DNA of 64,000 bases from Ascarosepion bandense. Taxonomy: Eukaryota; Mollusca; Cephalopoda; Sepiida; Sepiidae. Location of the stretch: positions 1,861,001 through 1,925,000 of the forward strand of contig JBBBDQ010000348.1 of assembly GCA_037127315.1 (NCBI GenBank). The letters run 5' to 3'. Position numbers and translations under genes: made by a program. The notes under the pieces are model-generated. The model had not been told where the DNA came from, did not search any database, and saw only the letters and a list, made by a program, of their open reading frames with translations. This document shows positions 9,691-19,166 of this stretch, piece after piece (within the stretch, counting starts at the first letter, position 1; every line of letters starts with the position of its first letter).

Positions 9691-10830
9691 AGAAAGGAAG
9701 TAGTGTGTCATCGTTTTTAATCTGAATGCAGGTATTACTATACGCAGATAGAGTGATAATGCCAGCTACTCTGAAAGAGAAAATTCTAAAAGAATTTCAC
9801 ACTGGCCATCCAGGGATTTCGAGAATGAAATCTCTAATGAGAAGCTATATCTGTTGGCCAAGGATGGACCAAAACATAGAAAACCTTGTGAAACAGTGCA
9901 GAGTATGTTAACTGGCAGCAAGGGATCATTAAAGATTTAGCCATGGCCAGAGATTTAACCATGGGCTTGATTGCATATCGACTATGCAGGGCCCATAAAT
10001 GGATCGTATTATGTAAGTATAGTGGACGTTTCACTAAGTGGCCAGAAATTGTTCAAAGTGCAAACATCCGAGTGCAGCAAATCCAATAAACACACTTAAC
10101 GAAATTTTTAGTCGCTTTTCTATCCGAAAAATGTTAGTCAGCAAAAACGGAACGCAGTTTACGGGAAGAGAATTCAAGGAATTCTGTTCGTCATTCTCCA
10201 TTGATCAAGTGAAAACGCCAGTACATCACTCAAGATGAAATGGACAGGCGGAAAAATTCGTGGACAGTTTTAAACGAGCGTTAAAGAAAAGCCAAGGTGT
10301 AGACACGAATGAAAGAAATATTCAAATATTTGTTTGCAGTCACGTCAGAGTTATCGCCAGCAGAGTTAATGTTTGTCGAGGGAAATACGTTCTGTATTCG
10401 ACAGGCAGTTGCCTTGTCCGGCAAAGAAAACTGCAAAAATAGACAACCAGATAACTAAAGCATATAAGCCAGGTGAAAAGAATGTGTAAGAACTTTAGAG
10501 CTAGAAAAATATTTTGAGAAGAAGGAATAATAACGAAAACATTGGGCAAGTTATATACGACATAAAAAATGGAAAAATTCGGTGTAAATGATATTGGAAT
10601 TAGTTGAGATCCAGACGCACTACAGACGTTACGAAAAATACAGAAGAAATTCCAATGGAAGTCTTGTATGACACATTTTAAATTCGCGTTCCCGCAAGTC
10701 AACATACGTCTATGAAAGTATTTCCGACCTCAAGGCCAAAGGTTCCGCTATGTCGAACGCCACCGCGGCAGGAACGAAAAAGACTTAAAAAAGAAGAAAA
10801 TATTGAAGCTAAATTTCCCGGGAAATTTTA
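9691..10830 (+). pseudogene. Gypsy-type LTR retrotransposon, integrase region
   Basis: The frame at 9,726-9,911 gives the HHCC zinc-binding domain (EFHTGHPGISRMKSLM, then YICWPRMDQNIENLV and CRVC). Broken frames follow with the integrase core. A VDVS segment holds the first Asp. The second Asp is lost (LVSKNGTQFTGREF, where families have SDNGTQF). HHSR-NGQAEKFVDSFKRAL retains the Glu. The C-terminal region runs to about 10,800. It lies directly upstream of a polypurine tract and LTR and is 5'-truncated next to a LINE-A. Confidence 0.88.
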
Positions 10831-10846
10831 GCACAGGGGGAAGTGA
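10831..10846 (+). promoter_or_regulatory. Polypurine tract of the Gypsy element
   Basis: GCACAGGGGGAAGTGA ends exactly where TGTAATG of the 3' LTR begins. This is the plus-strand DNA primer site of LTR retrotransposons. Confidence 0.85.
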
Positions 10847-11136
10847 TGTAATGAATAGTTAATGAATATGTGTACACCTTGGTTCCATCTCACTTGAATG
10901 TGATTGGCTGGTGTCAGCCATAAATACAGACGAATGCAAGGACGTCTAGAGAGAGACAGAATGAGTGAGAGTGAGAGAGAAGGAAGAGAGAGAGAGTGAG
11001 AGAGAGATCTAAATATATTCAATTGAGATCTCCTCCATCTACTGAATACGCCAACGTACTCAGGATACTGCGTACGACGGTTACGTCTGTGTACTAGATT
11101 GACCTACCCGGTTACATCTGCCTTAACCACTTAACA
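10847..11136 (+). mobile_element. 3' LTR of the Gypsy-type element
   Basis: Begins TGTAATGAAT after the polypurine tract. The end is placed at CACTTAACA (11,128-11,136), giving TG..CA and about 290 bp. Inside are a CATAAATA box-like site (10,918-10,925) and a purine GA-rich tract. No 5' LTR partner lies in the window, so the right end is inferred. Confidence 0.75.
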
Positions 11137-11438
11137 AACTCGTATTGATATATATCTCCTTCCGGGACATATAAGAATTGAACAGTTCATTTTGATCATT
11201 AGGGTATATCAAAAAGAGACTATGACATGCCGAAAAATATTTATCCCAATTAAGAAGGGTTTCGTAAAAGGAAAATATTTTGATGTCTTGTTTTTTGTGT
11301 CGTACATGTTTCATTATCATTTCGACATTTAAATTACCGCGTGAAGAATTCTGGTGTAGTTGAAATATTTCCTCTTGTTTTATCCCGGGAGGAGATATAC
11401 AGAGAAAGAATAGCGCAACAAATAACTCTTAAAACTGA
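11137..11438. other. Unassigned stretch
   Basis: No recognisable feature between the Gypsy LTR and a LINE-A tail remnant. Confidence 0.45.
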
Positions 11439-11486
11439 GGCGTTTCTGCCTTGCTCGGGTGAAATGATTAAAAAAAAAAAAAAAAT
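11439..11486 (+). mobile_element. LINE-A/SINE-3 type 3' tail remnant
   Basis: Only the terminal GGCGTTTCTGCCTTGCTCGG, GTGAAATGATT and poly(A) of the LINE-A 3' end. With so little left it could come from LINE-A or from SINE-3. Confidence 0.7.
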
Positions 11487-11523
11487 TTGTTGGTCAACCA
11501 GATTGCTTTTTCATTTTTTAATG

Positions 11524-11765
11524 AAATAAATGTTCTCCGCTACTTTTTTCACTTCTAGAGTAATTGGTAGTTCTTTAATAGTGTTGCATACCCGACCCGA
11601 CAATTCACTATCATCTCTTAGCAACACTATTACAGTTTCTTCCAACGGTTTCGTATACTCAGGTATTAATCTTGATAACCCATCAGCGTGAACAAGCTTC
11701 TTTGAAGGCACATATTCTATTTTGAAATCATAATTCAATAGAATTACACCCCAACGAAGTTAACG
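11524..11765 (-). pseudogene. Gypsy-type RNase H end fragment
   Basis: The minus frame reads RWGVILLNYDFKIEYVPS, then HADGLSRL, the end of the Gypsy RNase H domain (LxxYDFxIxY...ADxLSRL). A further 40 codons of linker follow to about 11,530. The frame is uninterrupted but bounded by non-Gypsy sequence on both sides. It is opposite in strand to the 9.7-11.1 kb Gypsy element and is probably a different copy. Confidence 0.85.
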
Positions 11766-12002
11766 TCATTGAGAACGATAGGACAAGGGAAACAGGAAAG
11801 ATTTCTTACAGATTTGAAAAAAGAATTCCCCCCGCTGTCTCTTTAGAAGTTTGTGCACAAAAACAAAAGTCAACTTCGAGTTAGGCTTAATAATCATGGC
11901 TGGATGTATAGAACTCAATTTATGATTGAGTTCTCTCTGTTGCTGCCGTGTGTATACACCACATATATATATATATAACATGTTAATTTTTTCCTCTCTC
12001 AG
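11766..12002. other. Unassigned stretch
   Basis: AT-rich and short. Nothing is recognised except a small TA tract near 11,960-11,976. Confidence 0.4.
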
Positions 12003-12135
12003 CCGTCTACCGATAGCTTAGATGTAGACTCTCCGACCGATATCAAATCAGTCGAGTTACGTTCCTGGCTGGAAGCAAGAGGATGTCTAGCTACACTGAT
12101 GAGCTGTGATACAGCGAAACAGGCTTGTATGTGAA
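12003..12135 (-). repeat. Repeat C, minus-strand copy
   Basis: Contains the complement of the repeat C core (GATGAGCTGTGATACAGCGA near 12,098) and flanking similarity. It is followed by a TA tract at 12,141-12,170, as in the other copies. Confidence 0.65.
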
Positions 12136-12136
12136 T

Positions 12137-12170
<34 letters not shown>

Positions 12171-12174
<4 letters not shown>

Positions 12175-12589
12175 GAAGTGAAAAAACAGATTAAAAAACT
12201 TACTGTTCGTTGCGTTTACTTTAATAAAATGTGCTCAGCAGAGAGTAGAGCTTGATATTGTAATTTTGTTATTACAATGCTTTATAAAACATTATATCAC
12301 TACACAAAATAAAATTAATGTTTCAGAACATTATTGTTTTTTCCGGATGAATTTTTAAAATATCACTTGAAGAAGAACAATAATGTTATGAACCATGGAA
12401 ATGTTTAGCACGGATAGTTAAGAATAAATATATGACCCGGTAATTTGAAAACATAGCCTGAAGTTATTTATACCTTGTAAGTCAGTCTTATATGAAATGG
12501 CTTTGGCAAAGTTATGAAGCCACCTATACTCTCCCAGTTAATCAAAAGGACATGAAAGTCGTTATCTGTCTAAACTTATCTATAACTTG
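12171..12589. other. Unassigned stretch
   Basis: AT-rich. No feature recognised. Confidence 0.5.
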
Positions 12590-12884
12590 TCTCTGTGTGT
12601 GTGTGTGTGTGTGTGCGTGTGTGTGTGTGTCCGTTACCTATAGACTCCGAAACGGCTGAACCGATTTTCTTGAAAATTTACACAGTTGTACTATAAGCGT
12701 CTTTTCTTAGCTCGCTTTTGTGTCGAGGTACCCCCGATAAATATCGAAAATCGATAATCGAAAAAATCGGGTTATAGAAGGAGTGGTCCGATTTTAATCA
12801 AATTTGATACACTCATAGACAAAAACATAAGAAACAATATTCAGAAGTTTCAAGATTGCAGTTCTTACAATAGTTCAGAAAATC

Positions 12885-12950
<66 letters not shown>

Positions 12951-13335
12951 TCAAGATGTTTGTGTGTGTGTCTGTTTATCTGCCTGTATGTCTGTATTTT
13001 TTCAGCCCTTTTATTTTAGTTTTTGCTTCGGATTTGGCTTTAAGTAGGTATAATTATATTTCTTAGTCTCAGCCATGAAACCATTTACTTACAGGACTTA
13101 TTTAGCCTTCAAAATTCAGTTTACGACGAAAAAAACGTACTTGATATCGATACCAGGAAATCAAAATTTGACTTACATCTATTCATTTTTCTTTCAGTCT
13201 AAGGTTTCGCTTAAACTGGAAACAACTATTGCATTTTAGTCTTTCGTGCCAACGTGTAAAGAGTCTGAGCTGCAGGACCATGGATTAGTTTTAAAGCTTT
13301 CATTACACCCGAGCAACGCCGGGCTCTACTGCTAG
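12590..13335 (+). mobile_element. Non-autonomous Helitron
   Basis: The 5' end is TCTCTGTGTG, then GACTCCGAAACGGCTGAACC. The 3' end has a short hairpin (CCCG..CGGG in ACCCGAGCAACGCCGGGC) about 10 nt before the terminal CTAG, followed by T. TC..CTAG termini with a subterminal hairpin and no target duplication are Helitron hallmarks. A 60-bp TA tract (12,888-12,948) lies inside. A second copy at 61,648-62,352 aligns along its whole length. There is no Rep/helicase coding. Confidence 0.85.
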
Positions 13336-13646
13336 TTCCTTATAAACATTATTAAAATCCAAAATTATTTTCAATATTTAAATACCTCACACTTTTAGAG
13401 AAAATTAAATACCATTCACTTTTGGAAAAAGAAAATCACCCAAAAATGCTTGAAAATGGAGTCATAGTAAATATACAATGTCGAAGCATGGGAAACCCTG
13501 TGTCGCAAAAATGTTAAATTAATTATATTAGAATTATATATATATTATTTTTATTGTTCAGCTTTTAAGTTTATTTACTCTTTACATTCTTTTTTTATTT
13601 ATTTTTAAACTTTACATTATATTTTATATTTCAGTATCCATTTTTT
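13336..13646. other. Unassigned AT-rich stretch
   Basis: No recognisable feature. Confidence 0.5.
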
Positions 13647-13876
13647 TGCGTTGTGCGTTGGAATGCAGTGGATATCGGCTGGGAATGAAAAATTTAAGAC
13701 TTGAGTTCGAATTCTATTTAGTTCGTTGTATTTATTTACGCTCAAATTCTCTTGAGAAAAACTCACAACTCATTTGGTTCTACAGTTTCTGTTGGCAACC
13801 TGTCTACAGCATGCCCAGTTAGTCATGTCTCTTTGGAGACATGATCGACCAAGCGTGTCTCACATATGGCAGTTCC
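13647..13876 (+). mobile_element. SINE-1 variant with shortened central domain
   Basis: Box A-like GGAATGCAGTGGATATCGG and box B GAGTTCGAATTC are present. The central domain lacks about 60 bp relative to other copies and goes from GGCAACCTGTCTACAG directly to CATGCCCAGTTAGTCATG. The inverted SINE-1 fragment at 15,812-15,880 has the same joined form, so a separate subfamily is likely. Confidence 0.85.
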
Positions 13877-13879
13877 CGA

Positions 13880-14240
13880 TTTTACTTTTGTGTTTTTTTA
13901 AGTTTTTATCTTATATCTTTTATTTCTGTTTGATTTTTTTTTCGTCAGTTTTTTTTTTATCTTTCGCTTTTTGTTTGCAATTTTCTTTCATTTTTTCATT
14001 CGTTTTTCTTTCCTATTATTACTCTCTTTTTTTTCTATCTTTTTTTTCTATCTTTTTCTATTACAGTAAATTTTCACTTTCTCTTCTTTTTAAATTTGCT
14101 TTATCTTTCCTGCTCGTCTATTTTAACATTCAATACTTTACTTATTTTCTTTTCTTTTCTCCTTTTCACTATGACACTTCCGTTTTCTTTTTCTCTTTAT
14201 CTCATTTCGTACAAAGCGAGTATTTCCTCTTTTCTTTTTC
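13880..14240 (+). repeat. Long pyrimidine-rich tract
   Basis: About 360 bp dominated by T with interspersed C on the plus strand. A 159-codon Phe/Ser/Leu-rich frame over it is a composition effect, not a gene. Confidence 0.8.
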
Positions 14241-14699
14241 ATTCTCATATTAAAAACCTTTAGTGTCTATTAATGAACGTTTGCCAAGGCCTACTGTAAA
14301 CCAGCCTAGTTCTCAATTTTTGTGCTTAACTGGAAAACGGTCATTAGATGGAGATGTTTTAGAAATGATTAAACATGCCCCTTCCCGCCCCACTTTTCTT
14401 TGCCTTGGACTTTCGTGAACCCCAGTCTCTTGGAATCAAATATCAATTAATCAAAAAGCAATTTTACGCTGAGCAATTCTTTGGTTCTATTTCTTTTATA
14501 AAGAATTTTCATTTATTTAAAATAACGTTTTTGAAAGAATAAATGTCGACTCGCATGCAAGATCTCCCACCCTGTTTCCGACTAGAATATGCAGAAAGCT
14601 GTTTTAAACCGTCGTGGGTTTTTTTCTAGATCTAAGTCAATGGTCATTTCAACTGAAGGTCTGAGATTGCGAGCCTTGTCCAAACTGTTAATCACATTA
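14241..14699. other. Unassigned stretch
   Basis: No recognisable feature before the RTE fragment. Its left limit is uncertain. Confidence 0.4.
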
Positions 14700-14993
14700 C
14701 ATGAGGAAATCATCAGGATGAGAAAACTGAAGTTCCTGGGACATGCAATGAGGACGGATGGCTTGGAGAACCTGATACTAACAAGCCAGATAGAAGGAAT
14801 AAGAGACAGAAGAAGACAGCGGATAACATATTTGAAGGGCCTGATCAGGTGGATGACGGAACGGGGGTTGCGTGGTGTAATAGGAGAAAACGCACTAAGA
14901 ACCACCAGGGATAGAGAGACGTGGAAAGCCATTATCGCCTACGCCGTAAAAGGACAAGGTACATAGAAGAAGAAGAAGAAGAAGAAGAAGAAG

Positions 14994-15023
<30 letters not shown>
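14700..15023 (+). pseudogene. RTE-like LINE 3' end with GAA tail
   Basis: An open frame to the stop encodes the RTE C-terminus: KLKFLGHAMRTDGLENLIL, then RRRQRITYLKGLIRWMTERG and RTTRDRETWKAIIAYAVKG. The stop is followed by a (GAA)n tail at 14,967-15,022. The same tail, as TTC on the other strand, ends the copies at 43.2 and 57.8 kb, so it belongs to the element. Confidence 0.9.
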
Positions 15024-15025
<2 letters not shown>

Positions 15026-15224
15026 CATGTTTTCTAGAAACTTTAAGTCAGGTTCTCTCAGCATAGGTGTATCTCTTTATATATTTAAAGATTATTTTTA
15101 AAATCCAAAGATGAATCTGCAATGTTATTGCGCTTAATCTTGTATTTCGGTTTCAGTTACTTTCCTTTTCCTAAATGCTATGATGGTAATTGTTCTAATT
15201 GTTCTATGGGAAATAAAGTGATAT

Positions 15225-15524
15225 TTGTCGTGGTGCAGTGGATATCGACTTGAAAGAAAAAATCGGAGAACCAAGTTCGAATTCCAGTTGAATTCGTTGC
15301 TTTCACTTACGTACGAATACCCTCGGGTAAGGTATTAACCCGTAGTTTCTCCCTCTAGCTAAATAGCAGGACATACTGGGTTCTATAGCCTTGATTGACA
15401 ATCAGCCTACCGCAGAAAATAATGGCAACCTACTGCGGGAAAAATCTCCTCTCCAGTCAGTTATGTTCCATTTGAGACATGATCGCCCAAGCATGTATCA
15501 CGTATGGCTCTTAACTAACTGACT
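15225..15524 (+). mobile_element. SINE-1, near full length
   Basis: Head TCGTGGTGCAGTGGATATCG and box B AGTTCGAATTCC, then a complete central domain and terminal TTAACTAACTGACTG. Confidence 0.92.
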
Positions 15525-15754
15525 GCCTATATTGACGACATAACTGAAATGGCTATATGTAACCTTAAGTTTTATGCTAACATTTTCTTCTCTCAAAACT
15601 TTCGTTGTGGAACTCTTTTTAGACTTATTGTTTCCAAGTCAACTTTAAATTCAGTGTCAATATTCATAGTCGGTCTATATAATTTATATGCTTTTATTGT
15701 TCAGTCTCCTTAACAGTATTTTTCATATATTCTCTAACACTCTGTCACCAACTA

Positions 15755-16190
15755 TTTACATTATTCAGACTATGTCTTCATTTTTGTTGCCATTTGTACG
15801 ACGTTTCGGCCTTGGCGATCATGTCTCCAAAAAGACATGACTAACTGGGCATGCTGTAGACAGGTTGCCAACAGAAACTGTTCACCATTGCTGTAGCCTA
15901 GTATTGACCTCACAACTCTTTGGGTCAAGTCACTGAAACTAACCAACGTCTATAGCCACTGGGTGAGCAGTGGTGAAAAAGTAACTTAGAGAGTCCGGTT
16001 AGAGGTAGATGACTCATGACTAATAAATGAACCTTCGGACAAGAAATGAGAATGATATACATCAGTGATCGAAATGAAGGGTTCGGTTCGAAGTTCTGAA
16101 GACGGCTAGAGCGTACAACGACCGAAACGTCATACAATTGGCAACAAAGACGAGAATAATGATCAGAATAATGTAAATAGTGTAAATATT
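15755..16190. mobile_element. SINE-2 inverted composite with SINE-1 fragment
   Basis: Left part (15,755-15,811): SINE-2 tail on the minus strand (GTACGACGTTTCGGCC). Next (15,812-15,880): a SINE-1 fragment, minus. Then (15,886-15,965): SINE-2 head, minus. Then (15,968-16,190): SINE-2 body and tail on the plus strand, with the hammerhead-like core CTGAAGA (16,096-16,102) and GAAAC (16,124-16,128). The two halves face each other as an inverted dimer. Confidence 0.75.
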
Positions 16191-17105
16191 ACCTTAGAAA
16201 TATAGGACTTAAACGAGACAAGTTTGCCCAACATAACATTCGTGGTGACCAAATACTAATATGAAAGTTATAAGCTTAGATATGGGCTTCGGCAAATTAA
16301 GAGTTTCATAGCTTAATGATTAAACAATTTATGCAATAAAACAAAACTTCAAGTAGAAAAGCAGAAATGCTAATTCGAGTTTAAACAGAATAGGATGCTT
16401 TAGATCTCTTTTGCTACTTGAGTAGAATTAGTTTAAAAGTAATTGCAATAAAATGAAACTAAAAAACATAAAAGGAATACTAGCTATAACTTAATGACAC
16501 TTGACCCCGGGGATTATCTATTCACGTTTCATTTTTATTTTTATTACTATCTTGTACGAATCGATTTTTATCAGGAATAACAATGGTTTCATTCTTTTTA
16601 CCCTGTACTTCCTTTTTTGGGGAAAAGTAAGGGGTTGTTGTTTTTTTTTTATCCTACTGGAATTTGATTCCATCATCTTAAAACTTAAAAAAAACGAAGT
16701 TTCAATTATTTTTGGCAAAATTCGTGTCCGGGTTTAAAATACTTTAGGGTTTTTGGTTGTTGTTTTTTTTATCTTAAATATCGACAACATCCTGTTACTT
16801 TCTTAACGCATTTACGTTCACTATAAAATCGTTTTCTATAAAAAAAAAAATATCGGGTATTTTGGGACATATTTTTTTCATTTATGCAAGTTTTATTGAA
16901 AAAGAATGTGATATTTTATTCACCCTTTCAATATTAATAAATGCTGTTTTGTTTTTCTTTGGTGTAGCTTAAAGTAGCAAGTCTACTATTCGAAACCAAG
17001 ACTTTGGAAGTTATATCTTCAATACCACAAGACATCTTGGTGAAATCAGTTGACACAATTGCTAGGAGACGCGAGAAGCTGCTAGCAAAATTTGTCTACT
17101 CTTGT

Positions 17106-17107
<2 letters not shown>
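16191..17107. other. Unassigned AT-rich stretch
   Basis: Roughly 900 bp with T runs and no recognisable element. Short overlapping frames near 16,500-16,740 are composition artefacts. Confidence 0.5.
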
Positions 17108-17142
<35 letters not shown>

Positions 17143-17338
17143 GTCATGCGCAAACAAATCTGGTTCACTGTATCACAGCTCATCAGTACGGTTAGAGTCC
17201 GATTGCTTCTAACCCAGGATTGAAACCCAACCGAAGTGGCGTCAGTCGCCGGTTCTACCTCTGGGTCATGAGCGCACGGTAGAAGAAGGCTGATTTTTTA
17301 GCATGTATATTGTCATTATACACGCCCAATAGCCAGAG
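17108..17338 (+). repeat. CA/TA microsatellite and repeat C copy
   Basis: A CA then TA tract (17,108-17,141) is followed by repeat C (17,141-17,338), the closest relative of the copy at 1,825-2,045, including CGCACGGTAGAAGAAGG. It ends at another TA tract (17,341-17,392). Confidence 0.75.
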
Positions 17339-17340
17339 TG

Positions 17341-17394
<54 letters not shown>

Positions 17395-17624
17395 AGTAGA
17401 GGAAGAAGTGTAGCTTGAAATAATCAATGGCAGTCGATCTTAGAAAGTATTCTAAGCCGAGTCTGCACAGCAATATACAGAAATATTATCTTTAAAAGGT
17501 GTGGAAATATAGCAAGCAACAGTGATTTTAACAATTACGACTGGTTAGGGTTTTGAGCCAAACCAAACTAAACATCCAACACTTAAACTGTAGTAGGTTC
17601 TTAAGATTACTATATCTGTTTAGG

Positions 17625-17671
<47 letters not shown>
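17341..17671. repeat. TA microsatellites around a short spacer
   Basis: TA tracts at 17,341-17,392 and 17,627-17,671, with unassigned sequence between. The second abuts a Tc1 element. Confidence 0.9.
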
Positions 17672-17673
<2 letters not shown>

Positions 17674-17675
17674 TA

Positions 17676-18211
17676 CTGTGCGAAAGTATTAGGACAGGGA
17701 TGATTTTCTTAAAAACCTCACTGAAATTCAAATTCAGGGTGAAAAGCCAAGTAAATTGCTAATAAATATTTAAAACTAGGTGTAAAAGAAATGTATTAAA
17801 AAGAAGTTATATTTAATTTTTCTTATTTTCTATTAAACGAGTTATTTTGAAACTATTCATTATTCTATTATCCTTGGATATGACTGACTTTTTTCTTATT
17901 CCTCCGTCTCGAATTGATAAATCTAATGGTATTTCGCAAGACACACTTTGGGAAAAAATAAAAGCTGCTTGGCAGGAGATACCATTAAATACATTCAAGA
18001 AACTTGTGATGTCAATGCCTTACAGAATGAAGGCTGTGATCAAAGCAAAAGGCTATTATACTAAAAATTAAATTTATTTTGTAGCAAGTATTTTTCTTGT
18101 TAAAGCATTTGTTGAGTAAATCAAATAAAATTACTTTAATTAAATTGTTTATTTGCTGTCAGTATGCCTCATGAAAGATAAAATAGTTATTGTCCTAATA
18201 CTTTTGCACAA
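17676..18211 (+). mobile_element. Internally deleted Tc1-like transposon
   Basis: Inverted ends of about 22 bp (TGTGCGAAAGTATTAGGACA near 17,677 and its complement ending near 18,210) are flanked by TA. A frame at 17,847-18,071 encodes only the transposase C-terminus, with SRIDKSNGISQDTLWEKIKA, LVMSMPYRMKAVIKAKG and the end YYTKN. This is the W..I....L..S(M)P.R...VI.AKG..T signature of Tc1 transposases. The DNA-binding and DDE catalytic parts are deleted, so it could only move in trans. Confidence 0.88.
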
Positions 18212-18235
18212 TACAATATATATATATATATAGAT

Positions 18236-18524
18236 TGTTATGTCGTGAGTAAGAATAAATAACTCAACTACAGGAATAGGTTAATTGTTGTATTCTGTGA
18301 AAATAGTATTTACAAAGGTTATTAGTATCCAATACAAGAATAAAGGTTAATCGTCTCAACCGTCGTAAGACGTAGTATGAGCAATGGGTACTTCCGGGTC
18401 GTCACCGGAAGTCTACGACTGACTTGTCGATCGGCTGCTCGGCACACTCTCTCCTACGTAGATGCCACCATTACTTTACATAGTAATGGAATAGTACATT
18501 ATAGCCGAATAGGCGCGGGCGTCC

Positions 18525-18528
<4 letters not shown>
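18236..18528 (+). mobile_element. LTR, short form of the 38.3-kb LTR
   Basis: Begins TGTTATGTCG and ends GTCCCACA. It aligns with both flanks of the LTR at 38,265-39,562 (AATAACTCAAC, CGTCGTAAGACG, CCACCATT..AATGG) but has none of the 240-bp internal repeats, giving 293 bp. It is embedded between TA tracts, so a target duplication cannot be read. Confidence 0.75.
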
Positions 18529-18565
<37 letters not shown>

Positions 18566-18570
<5 letters not shown>

Positions 18571-18640
18571 TGAATTAAAAGTACATTGCGACACGGAAAC
18601 TTTCACATTTCGAGACTTCTGTCTCGTCATCAGGCAATAT
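18566..18640 (-). ncRNA. Hammerhead-like motif in PLE-type terminal sequence
   Basis: On the minus strand the order is CTGATGA (18,633-18,627), a 6-bp stem CGAGAC/GTCTCG closed by AGAA, then GAAA, the conserved hammerhead core with stem II. The stem III/cleavage part (TGTGAAAG) is not convincing, so it is probably decayed. It lies inverted 0.5 kb before the PLE at 19.2 kb. Confidence 0.5.
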
Positions 18641-19104
18641 TGAATGTTGGTTGTGAAAATGATTTGCATCTAAATACAAAAACAATAGGCTTGCTATTAA
18701 TGTATGTGGGAAGATATAAAATTTATGTGTGTGTTCCTTTTAACTAATCAGAATAAAGATTCACTTTGAAATTTGACCAGTCGTTTCTATTTTTAGGGAA
18801 TACAAACTTTCTTTTTTTCTTTTTTTTCTTTTTTCCTTCATCCCTAACGCTGAAAGTGTCAACTTAATTTTCACCTAATTTTCCTTTTTGTTTCTCTTTC
18901 TTTTTATTACTACACACTAGTTCCTATTACCTTTGATATATCCATTCTTGTACTAAACATATCCCTTAGGCTTTCCCAATATTTTGACCTATTCTCATAG
19001 AAAACAGGAATGAGATGAAGAAAGAGAGAAAACATTTTATAATTTTATTCAAACTTAAAAGATCTTTTGAGTAAACTTCCTTATTATCAGTACGTATTTA
19101 TTTC

Positions 19105-19162
<58 letters not shown>
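18641..19162. other. Unassigned, ending in a TA tract
   Basis: T-rich sequence, then (TA)n at 19,111-19,161. The PLE reading frame starts immediately after the tract. Confidence 0.6.

Positions 19163-19166
<4 letters not shown>

Noticed and set aside
9514..9720. Plus-strand frame overlapping LINE-A (also 37,308-37,526 and 47,660-47,911)
   Set aside because: Shadow frames of the LINE-A coding sequence on the other strand.
13774..14253. 159-codon Phe/Ser/Leu-rich frame
   Set aside because: It follows from the pyrimidine-rich tract. There is no domain, start context or splice structure.
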